Of a stretch of 5,547 bases of DNA, positions 1 through 5,547 are shown one piece after another. This stretch comes from an uncultured Pigmentiphaga sp. (GTDB lineage Bacteria; Pseudomonadota; Gammaproteobacteria; Burkholderiales; Burkholderiaceae_B). Every line of letters begins with the position of its first letter. Within the stretch, counting starts at the first letter, position 1. The stretch is taken from the NCBI GenBank assembly GCA_937891425.1, contig CALAGD010000059.1:1-5547 (forward strand), written 5' to 3'. The position numbers and the translations under genes were made by a program. A model generated the notes under the pieces. That model had not been told where the DNA came from and made no database searches. It saw only the letters and a list, made by a program, of their open reading frames with translations.

Positions 1-957
1 TTCTTCTTCCAGTTGAAGCTCGGCGAGCAGTTGTAGGCCAGCAGCTTGCCCGGGAACTTCGCGTGGATCGCTTCGGCAAAGCGCCTGGCGTAGTCGAGGT
101 CGGGCTTGCCGGTCTCGCACCAGATCATGTCGGCATATGGCGCATAGGCCAGACCGCGCGAGATCGCCTGCTCGATACCCGGCTTGGTACGAAAGAAACC
201 TTCGACCGTGCGTTCGCCGGTGCAGAAAGGCTTGTCGTTGTCATCGATGTCGGAAGTCAGCAGGTCCGCCGCCTCCGCGTCCGTGCGAGCGACGAGAATG
301 GTCGGGGTGCCGCAGATGTCGGCGGCCAGACGTGCCGCATTCAGCTTTTCCACCGCTTCGCGCATGGGAACCAGGACCTTGCCTCCCATGTGGCCGCACT
401 TTTTCACCGACGCCAGCTGATCCTCGAAGTGGACGCCCGCAGCACCGGCTTCGATCATGGCTTTCATCAGTTCAAAGGCGTTGAGCACGCCGCCGAAACC
501 GGCTTCCGCATCGGCCACGATCGGCGCGAAAAAGTCGATGTCATCCTTGCCTTCCGACCACTGGATCTGGTCGGCACGGGCAAAGGTGTTGTTGATGCGC
601 TTGACGACCATCGGCACCGAATTGGCCGGGTACAACGACTGGTCGGGGTACATCTCGCCGGCAAGGTTGGCGTCGCCCGCAACTTGCCAGCCGGAGAGGT
701 AAATCGCCTTCAGACCAGCCTTCACCTGCTGCATCGCCTGATTGCCCGTCAGCGCGCCGAGGGCATTGACGAAGGGCTCGGTGTTCACCATGCGCCAGAG
801 CTTTTCGGCACCACGCTTTGCCAGGGTGTGCTCGATCTGCACCGAACCCCGCAGACGGACCACATCGTCCGCGGTGTAGCCCCGGGTGATCTGCCCAGCG
901 GGGATTTTCAGCCCACTCCCTGGTCAGCGCGGCGATTTGCTGTTCACGTGTCGTCAT
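1..957 (-). pseudogene. aceA: Isocitrate lyase, frameshifted near the N-terminus; 3' end outside window
   Basis: Isocitrate lyase cleaves isocitrate to glyoxylate and succinate, the first step of the cytoplasmic glyoxylate shunt used for growth on acetate or fatty acids. The ATG at 955-957 has a good ribosome binding site (AAAGGAG, 7 nt upstream) and opens MTTREQQIAALTREW..NPRWA. The frame then breaks: from about 890 the family sequence continues in another frame (ITRGYTADDVVRLRGSV) with no stop down to position 1. With one missing Gly codon restored, family motifs appear in order: SGWQVAGDAN (89-98), metal-site ADAEAGFGG (149-157), HFEDQ (177-181), the signature KKCGHMGGK with catalytic Cys188, ARTDA (224-228) and NCSPSFNW (310-317). 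About 319 of roughly 432 residues are visible. The shift fits a 2-nt deletion of a GGN codon. Strong conservation after the break means either a recent mutation or a sequencing error. The family identification is very secure; the functional state is not. Confidence 0.93.
888..896 (-). other. Frameshift site in aceA
   Basis: Read on the minus strand, the codons run CGC TGG GCA and then a single G before ATC ACC CGG. Isocitrate lyases have Arg-Trp-x-Gly-Ile-Thr here, so the Gly codon is reduced to one base. Without correction the frame continues as an unrelated GC-rich translation to about 541. No slippery homopolymer or stimulatory structure is evident, so programmed frameshifting is unlikely. 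Confidence 0.85.
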
Positions 958-964
958 GCTCGTT

Positions 965-971
965 CTCCTTT
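965..971 (-). promoter_or_regulatory. Ribosome binding site of aceA
   Basis: The minus strand reads AAAGGAG, 7 nt before the ATG at 955-957. This near-ideal Shine-Dalgarno sequence fixes the aceA start upstream of the frameshift. The normal initiation signal is therefore intact, and the break is inside the gene rather than due to a misplaced start. Confidence 0.8.
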
Positions 972-1252
972 TGTGGATGGATGAAAAAAGAAACGCGTTG
1001 ATGACATCGTAGGTTTTATTTTGCGGCGCAGCGCAGCCTCAAGTCTCCTATAAGACGAAAATTTATTCCTTGTTTTTCAACTAGTTATCAACATCATTTT
1101 GCGATACGAAACGACTATCCTCGCCGTGAAAAAAAGTGATGCGGCAGCGCATTGAGACATTTCACATCGCAAAACACCGCTATCGCCGGGTGAAAACGGG
1201 GGCATAGGAACGCGGTTTTCGCCCCCCTCCTTCCATCTTCCATCGCCCGGGA

Positions 1253-1282
1253 TTGCCTCCTGATCTTCATGGCGTTTAAAAT
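1253..1282 (+). promoter_or_regulatory. Candidate sigma70 promoter of the receptor operon
   Basis: TTGCCT (1253-1258, 4 of 6 to the -35 consensus) is followed after 18 bp by TAAAAT (1277-1282, 5 of 6 to the -10 consensus). The predicted transcript would start near 1289-1291, giving a leader of about 30 nt. The -10 end overlaps the Fur-like site, the arrangement expected for iron repression. It is predicted by eye only. Confidence 0.5.
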
Positions 1283-1299
1283 AAATGCGAATCATTCTT
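1281..1299 (+). promoter_or_regulatory. Putative Fur box
   Basis: The 19 bases ataaatgcgaatcattctt match the classical Fur consensus (GATAATGATAATCATTATC) at 12 of 19 positions, including the full central AATCATT. The site ends 20 nt before the receptor start codon and overlaps the candidate -10 element. Fur bound to Fe2+ here would block transcription when iron is plentiful. The position and the downstream genes support the call more than the match score alone. Confidence 0.65.
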
Positions 1300-1319
1300 A
1301 TTAACATTAACAAAAAATC

Positions 1320-3488
1320 ATGTCTCCATTGCGCCCCACACTTCTCGCGACTGCAATTGCTCTCGCCTATCACCCCGCCTTCGCCCAGACCGAAGCGAGC
1401 GCCACAACCCAACTGGAAGCCGTGACCGTGCGCGCCAGCGCCGATGCCTCGGCAGAAGGCCTGGCAGCTCCCTTCGCCGGCGGTCAGGTTGCCCGCGGTG
1501 CACGCACCGGCATCCTCGGCACCAAGGACATGATGGACACCCCCTTCTCGACCACCAGCTACACGCGCGAATTCATCTCGGACCAGCAAGCGCAAAGCGT
1601 GGGCGATGTGCTGCTGAATGATCCCGGCGTGCGTCAGGCACGCGGTTTCGGGAACTTCCAGGAGGTGTATCTGCTGCGCGGATTCCCCGTGTTTTCGGAC
1701 GACATCGGCTATAACGGGCTGTACGGGATGTTGCCGCGCCAGTACGTCGCTTCCGAATTCTTCGAGCGGGTGGAAATCGTGCGCGGGGCGAATGCCTTCC
1801 TGAACGGTGCTGCCCCCGGAGGCAGCAGTATCGGTGGTGCCATCAACCTATTGCCCAAGCGCGCGGACAACGAGCCGCTGACCCAGGTCAGCACCGGTAT
1901 TCAATCCGGGGGACAGGCCTTTGTCGCAACCGACATCTCGCGCCGTTTCGGTCCCAACCAGAGCACCGGGTTGCGGCTGAATGCCGTGCGTCGCGATGGC
2001 GACACGGCCATTGACGGCGAAAGCCGCGAGCTGACAGCCATCGGCGTCGGACTCGACTGGCGTAGTCGCAACGTTCGTCTCTCCGGCGACATCGGCTATC
2101 AGGACAATCGCCTCGAAGGCGGCCGTCCCAGCGTGACACCTGATGCATGGATTCCCCGTGTGCCAGACAACAAGACCAATTACGCTCAACCCTGGACGTA
2201 TTCCTCCGAAGAAGATGTCTTCGGCACCGTGCGTGCGGAATGGGATGTCACGGATCGCCTGACTGCATGGGCGGCCGGCGGCTTGCGCCGCAGCAGCGAA
2301 TCCAATTCGCTGGCCGGCGTCACCGTAACGAACCTGGCTGGCGACACGACCAGCTCCCGTTTCGACAACGAGCGTGAGGATGATGTGGCGACCGGAGAAC
2401 TCGGCTTGCGCTACAAGTTCGCCACCGGCAGAGTTGGTCACGAACTGATCGCATCGGCTTCTACCTACTCCGGCAAAGAGCGCGGCGCCTGGGGCATGGC
2501 TTTCGGCATCGCCAACAATCTGTACAACCCGTTCCCTTCGGCACGCCCCGATCTCACTCTCTTCGGTGGTGACCTGTCCAATCCGCGGCTGACGAATGAA
2601 ACAAAAACCCATAGCTATGCTCTGGGCGACACGCTCTCGTTTGCACAAAACCGGGTACTGCTGACACTTGGCGCTCGCCACCAGACAATCGAGCAAAACA
2701 GCATCGATGCAGCAACCCGCGCAAACACGGGCCGCTACAAGAAGTCGGCCACCACGCCGGTGGTCGGTCTGGTCGTAAAAGCAGCACCGGGTATCTCCGC
2801 CTACGCCAACTACATCGAAGCCCTCACCAAGGGCGACGTTGCGCCGGATTCTGCCGGTGGGCTTCCTGTACTGAACGCCGGCAAGGTGTTTTCACCATAT
2901 CGCTCGAAACAGAAGGAGATCGGCGTGAAGTGGGACGGCAAGAACATCGGTGCGACCGCCGCCCTCTACACGACCGACAAACCGATCAGCTATGTGGAAA
3001 ACCAGGTATTCGGCCAATACGGTACACAACGCAATCGCGGTCTGGAGCTGTCGCTGTACGGTCAACCGATGAAGGGGTTGCGCCTGCTGGCCGGGGCAAC
3101 TTTCACCGAGGCTGAACAGAAGGACACGCAAGGCAGCCTGAACGAAGGCAAGGACGTCATCGGCGTACCCAAGCGCCTGCTCAACCTCGGCGCCGAATGG
3201 GATGTACCGGGCATGACCGGCCTCGCACTCAACGCCCGTGTGATCCATACCTCCAGCCAGTACGCCGATGCCGCCAACACGCTGGAAGTCCCCTCATGGA
3301 CCCGCACCGACATCGGTGCCCGCTACCTGATGGACCTGGGCAACAACCGCCTGTTGACCTTGCGCGCCCGTGTCGACAACCTGTTTGACCGCAAGTACTG
3401 GGCCTCGGTGGGCGGCTACCCCGGCTCGAACTACCTGGTCCAGTCCACCCCGCGCACCTTCACCATCAGCGCATCGATGGACTTCTGA
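1320..3488 (+). CDS. TonB-dependent siderophore receptor
   Basis: This outer-membrane transporter brings a ferric siderophore, or a similar metal chelate, into the periplasm using energy from TonB-ExbB-ExbD. The 722-residue product has a signal peptide with a likely cut after Ala22 (HPAFA|QTEA). A TonB-box-like stretch follows at about 32-39 (LEAVTVRA). The plug spans about 66-185 and includes the family segments VYLLRGFPV (116-124) and RVEIVRGANAFLNG (150-163), then IGGAINLLPKR (171-181). The rest, about 190-722, is the beta barrel, ending SASMDF with the terminal Phe typical of outer-membrane proteins. Length is normal for the family, and no N-terminal STN signalling domain is present, so it is not a FecA-type transducer. 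An in-frame TAA just upstream rules out an earlier start, but no clear Shine-Dalgarno sequence precedes the ATG. A Fur-like site lies directly upstream, and the PepSY gene begins 4 nt after the stop. The class is secure; the siderophore is unknown. Confidence 0.95.
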   Translation: MSPLRPTLLATAIALAYHPAFAQTEASATTQLEAVTVRASADASAEGLAAPFAGGQVARGARTGILGTKDMMDTPFSTTSYTREFISDQQAQSVGDVLLNDPGVRQARGFGNFQEVYLLRGFPVFSDDIGYNGLYGMLPRQYVASEFFERVEIVRGANAFLNGAAPGGSSIGGAINLLPKRADNEPLTQVSTGIQSGGQAFVATDISRRFGPNQSTGLRLNAVRRDGDTAIDGESRELTAIGVGLDWRSRNVRLSGDIGYQDNRLEGGRPSVTPDAWIPRVPDNKTNYAQPWTYSSEEDVFGTVRAEWDVTDRLTAWAAGGLRRSSESNSLAGVTVTNLAGDTTSSRFDNEREDDVATGELGLRYKFATGRVGHELIASASTYSGKERGAWGMAFGIANNLYNPFPSARPDLTLFGGDLSNPRLTNETKTHSYALGDTLSFAQNRVLLTLGARHQTIEQNSIDAATRANTGRYKKSATTPVVGLVVKAAPGISAYANYIEALTKGDVAPDSAGGLPVLNAGKVFSPYRSKQKEIGVKWDGKNIGATAALYTTDKPISYVENQVFGQYGTQRNRGLELSLYGQPMKGLRLLAGATFTEAEQKDTQGSLNEGKDVIGVPKRLLNLGAEWDVPGMTGLALNARVIHTSSQYADAANTLEVPSWTRTDIGARYLMDLGNNRLLTLRARVDNLFDRKYWASVGGYPGSNYLVQSTPRTFTISASMDF

Positions 3489-3492
3489 CGGG

Positions 3493-4731
3493 ATGACCAT
3501 GCGTGCATTCTGGACGGTTGTCCATCGCTGGATCGGGTTGTCCATCGCCCTCTTCCTGATCGTCGCCGGCGCCACCGGCGCGATCATTTCGTGGGATCAC
3601 GAAATCGACGAGTGGCTCAACGCCGACATCATGCATACCCCGGGACGCGGTCCGCTGAAAGACCCGGTGGAACTCGCCGCCGTCGTCGAGGCGGCCGATC
3701 CGCGTGTCGAGGTTAGCTACATGACCCTGGGACTGGAAGAAGGCCATGCGGCCTCCTTCTTGGTGCGCCCGCGCGTCGATCCTTCGACCGGCAAGCCCTA
3801 CGCGCTGGATTACGACAGTGTCTTCGTGGACCCGGTGACGGCGCAGATTACCGGGCACCGGGACTCGCACAGCATCTCGCTCAGCAAGCGCAACCTCATG
3901 CCCTGGCTGCGCCATCTGCATGAGAGCCTGCACATTCCGCCCTTCATGGGCTCGGATCGTTGGGGATACTGGCTGATGGGCGGCATCGCCCTGATGTGGT
4001 TCCTCGACAGCTTCGTCGCGATGTACCTGACCTTCCCGCCGAAGCGGACCTCTGCCAGGGCGACGGTGAAGAACTGGTTCAGCCGCTGGAAACCCTCCTG
4101 GCTGCTGCGTTGGCGTGCAGGCGGCTACAAACTCAATTTCGACCTGCACCGTGCCGGCGGGTTGTGGATCTGGGGGCTGGTTCTGGTCGTGGCCTTCACC
4201 TCCTTCTCGCTGAACCTGTACCGCGAGGTGTTCTACCCGTTGATGAGCATGGTCTCCACCACCACGCCCGGCCCTTACGAGACGCTCAAGCCGGCGCCTT
4301 ACGGCAGTTTCATCGAGCCGAAGATTTCGTTCGCCAAAGCCATCGAGATCGCGCGCGAGGAAGGCAAGCGCCGTGGTTTCGAGTACGCGCCGGCCGGCAT
4401 CTGGTACGGCGGCGACTATCCGTTCTACAACGTGTCCTTCTTCGATCCGGCCGACGAAATGGGCGCGATGGGCATGGGCCTGTCCAACATCTATGTCAGT
4501 TCGGACACCGGCGAGGTGCTGGGCACGCACCGTCCCTGGCACGGCACTGCGGCGGATGTGTTCGTGCAGCTGCAACTGCCCCTGCATTCGGGCCGCATCC
4601 TCGGGCTGCCCGGGCGCATCATGATGTCGCTGATGGGCGTGCTCGTCGTGATACTGTCGATCACGGGCATCGTGATCTGGGAACGGAAACGACGCGCGCG
4701 CTTATCCGCCCGGCAGATGCAGGCGGCTTGA
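3493..4731 (+). CDS. PepSY-domain inner-membrane protein, probable ferric-siderophore reductase (FoxB/PiuB-like)
   Basis: This is a 412-residue PepSY-associated membrane protein. Predicted helices are at about 12-34, 157-181, 223-244 and 376-396, the last followed by a basic cytoplasmic tail (WERKRRARL). Periplasmic segments lie between helices 1 and 2 and between 3 and 4; both have PepSY-like character, e.g. ALDYDSVFVDPVTAQITG (104-121) and IYVSSDTGEVLGTHR (333-347). Histidines near membrane edges are conserved-looking: His11 (HRWIGL), His141/143/147 (HLHESLH), His219 (DLHRAGGLW) and His365 (PLHSGRILGLPGR). FoxB of Pseudomonas aeruginosa, from this family, is a haem-containing siderophore reductase beside its receptor, so a similar role is inferred here. 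The start at 3493 lies 4 nt after the receptor stop, which suggests translational coupling; ATG 3499 is an alternative start with GGG 6 nt upstream. The frame is open further upstream, but that part overlaps the receptor and is not protein-like. The 3' end overlaps the convergent LysR gene by 30 bp. Confidence 0.9.
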   Translation: MTMRAFWTVVHRWIGLSIALFLIVAGATGAIISWDHEIDEWLNADIMHTPGRGPLKDPVELAAVVEAADPRVEVSYMTLGLEEGHAASFLVRPRVDPSTGKPYALDYDSVFVDPVTAQITGHRDSHSISLSKRNLMPWLRHLHESLHIPPFMGSDRWGYWLMGGIALMWFLDSFVAMYLTFPPKRTSARATVKNWFSRWKPSWLLRWRAGGYKLNFDLHRAGGLWIWGLVLVVAFTSFSLNLYREVFYPLMSMVSTTTPGPYETLKPAPYGSFIEPKISFAKAIEIAREEGKRRGFEYAPAGIWYGGDYPFYNVSFFDPADEMGAMGMGLSNIYVSSDTGEVLGTHRPWHGTAADVFVQLQLPLHSGRILGLPGRIMMSLMGVLVVILSITGIVIWERKRRARLSARQMQAA

Positions 4732-5547
4732 TGTATTACGCCCCCGGTCGGGGCTTTCCAGCCATGGACGTGACGATGCCAGCTGGATGAAAGCCTTGGC
4801 CGCGGGGGACAGTTGGTGCGCATCGACCACGGCGAGTCCGACGCGGCGTCCTGCCGGCGGATTCAACGGTCGCACTACGTAACGCGGCTCATCCGACAGA
4901 GGCAGCGACGATTCCGCGACGATGGTGACAGCGTCTCCTCGTGCCACGACGTCCAGGGTGCTGAGCAATTGGGACGTCCGGTAACGGATGTCCGGTTGCA
5001 GCCTGGCCGACAGAAACAGCCGGTTCACGATTTCCGCCGAGCCGGCTCCCGACAGTACGAAAGGAAGGCCGCATAGCTCCTTGAGGCTGACCGAATCCTT
5101 GCGCGCCAGGGGGTGCGCGTCGGGAAGCAGTACTACCATCTGATCCTCGATCAGGGGATAGGTGTCAAAGCGCTCGTCGGGCAAGACGACAAATCCCACA
5201 TCGACCCGCCGCTCCAGGATCCATTGCACGACCTGTCTGTCCGGCCCTTCGTCCACATGCACGGCAATGCCGGGATAGGCGTCGCGGTAAATATCCAGAA
5301 TGGCCGGCAACAGGCGCATTGTCGCCGTCGGGCCGAATGACCCGATGCGCAAGGTGCCCTGTTTCATGCCGCGGGCGTCGAGCGCTTCCTGCCGCATCGT
5401 TTCGGCCAGGCCGAGCATCGCTTGCGCCCGCTGCAGCAACCGGCTGCCGATGTCGGTCAATTCGATCTGCCCTTGGTGGCGGCGCAGCAATTCGCCGGCC
5501 GGAACGGATGGGTGATGACTCCGCGCGCCGGACTTACCAGCGCAGGC
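4702..5547 (-). CDS. LysR-family transcriptional regulator, N-terminus outside window
   Basis: LysR-type regulators bind DNA through an N-terminal winged helix-turn-helix and sense a small molecule through a periplasmic-binding-like C-terminal domain. The end of the DNA-binding domain is visible as LLRRHQGQIELTDIG (about 5490-5446), matching the family's L-x-x-R-(x)n-LT-x-x-G wing. A linker helix follows, then the effector domain from about 5358, starting GTLRIGSFGPTATMRLLP, with the typical RRVDVGFVVLP, VVLLPDAHPLA and VARGDAVTIVAESSLPL segments. It ends at TAA 4702-4704 with a 22-residue tail beyond the usual domain end. There are 281 codons in the window, and about 28 more are expected upstream. 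No ATG start is visible; a TTG at 5488-5490 is internal to the domain. The in-frame residues before it (5491-5547) do not resemble a normal LysR helix-turn-helix, so the gene may be damaged there. It converges with the PepSY gene, and its target cannot be told. Confidence 0.87.
   Translation of the reverse strand, partial: ACAGKSGARSHHPSVPAGELLRRHQGQIELTDIGSRLLQRAQAMLGLAETMRQEALDARGMKQGTLRIGSFGPTATMRLLPAILDIYRDAYPGIAVHVDEGPDRQVVQWILERRVDVGFVVLPDERFDTYPLIEDQMVVLLPDAHPLARKDSVSLKELCGLPFVLSGAGSAEIVNRLFLSARLQPDIRYRTSQLLSTLDVVARGDAVTIVAESSLPLSDEPRYVVRPLNPPAGRRVGLAVVDAHQLSPAAKAFIQLASSRPWLESPDRGRNTSSRLHLPGG
4740..4757 (+). terminator. Weak rho-independent terminator candidate
   Basis: GCCCC (4740-4744) and GGGGC (4750-4754) form a 5-bp GC stem with a 5-nt loop, followed by only TTT. 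It begins 8 nt after the PepSY stop codon, the expected place to end the receptor operon. It also lies within the minus-strand LysR coding region, where it encodes part of the C-terminal tail. The short stem and short T run make it weak. Confidence 0.4.

Larger units (their letters stand above)
958..1319. other. Divergent intergenic region between aceA and the receptor gene
   Basis: This 362-bp stretch is more AT-rich than its surroundings, and I see no convincing gene in it. Its aceA side holds the ribosome binding site and a weak minus-strand promoter candidate, TTGATA (1086-1091) and AATAAA (1062-1067) with an 18-bp spacer. The middle contains a perfect 9-bp inverted repeat, TTTTGCGAT (1097-1105) and ATCGCAAAA (1166-1174), and a pair of overlapping short hairpin possibilities at 1192-1226. 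The receptor side carries a candidate promoter and a Fur-box-like site. Control elements for two divergent transcripts are expected here. Confidence 0.7.

Noticed and set aside
63..1001. Long plus-strand open frame opposite aceA
   Set aside because: It is antisense to a clearly conserved isocitrate lyase, and the translation is Arg/His-rich with no family resemblance; GC-rich codon bias leaves the opposite strand open.
1085..1093. DnaA-box-like TTATCAACA
   Set aside because: A single one-mismatch copy in an AT-rich stretch, with no cluster and no replication genes nearby.
1320..1520. FecA-type signalling (STN) domain in the receptor
   Set aside because: The TonB box lies about 10 residues after the signal peptide cut, leaving no room for the ~80-residue STN domain, and no FecI/FecR genes are adjacent.
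1077..1595. Minus-strand open frame spanning the intergenic region and the receptor 5' end
   Set aside because: It runs antisense through the signal peptide and plug region, has no recognisable domain, and ignores the promoter and Fur-like elements reading the other way.
1848..2696. 282-codon minus-strand open frame within the receptor gene
   Set aside because: It is fully antisense to the barrel coding sequence and has no ribosome binding site or recognisable domain.
3370..3492. Upstream extension of the PepSY protein overlapping the receptor 3' end
   Set aside because: The extra 41 residues are Ser/Pro/Arg/Thr-rich and not protein-like; the ATG at 3493 directly precedes the expected first helix.
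3466..4587. 373-codon minus-strand open frame opposite the PepSY gene
   Set aside because: Low-complexity, His/Arg/Gly-rich translation typical of an antisense shadow; the plus-strand protein has clear membrane helices and PepSY features.

Overview
The window looks like chromosomal DNA of a GC-rich proteobacterium. The isocitrate lyase sequence and the pairing of an outer-membrane siderophore receptor with a PepSY membrane protein best fit a betaproteobacterium, perhaps near Azoarcus/Thauera. That placement is inferred from family resemblance, not from a search. No RNA gene, mobile element or CRISPR array is visible.

Layout: (1) Positions 1-957, minus strand: the first ~320 residues of isocitrate lyase (aceA). 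The active-site motifs are well conserved, but a frameshift lies at about codon 22, and the C-terminal ~115 residues are outside the window. (2) Positions 958-1319: a divergent intergenic region. It holds the aceA ribosome binding site on one side and, on the other, a candidate sigma70 promoter overlapped by a Fur-box-like site just ahead of the receptor gene. (3) Positions 1320-3488, plus strand: an intact 722-residue TonB-dependent siderophore receptor with signal peptide, TonB box, plug and barrel. (4) Positions 3493-4731, plus strand: an intact 412-residue PepSY-domain inner-membrane protein with four predicted membrane helices and conserved histidines, resembling the FoxB/PiuB siderophore-reductase group. 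It starts 4 nt after the receptor stop. (5) Positions 4702-5547, minus strand: a LysR-type regulator, convergent with and overlapping the PepSY gene by 30 bp. Its N-terminus runs off the window, and the visible part of the DNA-binding domain looks abnormal.

The receptor and PepSY genes form a probable iron-repressed two-gene operon: the receptor takes a ferric siderophore across the outer membrane using TonB energy, and the PepSY protein probably helps release iron by reduction at the inner membrane. The siderophore cannot be read from the sequence. Isocitrate lyase belongs to the glyoxylate shunt and is probably an unrelated neighbour sharing the intergenic region. The LysR regulator's target is unknown. 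I see no strong evidence of an entirely new system. The most notable points are the aceA frameshift, the receptor/reductase pair, and the irregular N-terminal coding of the LysR gene.
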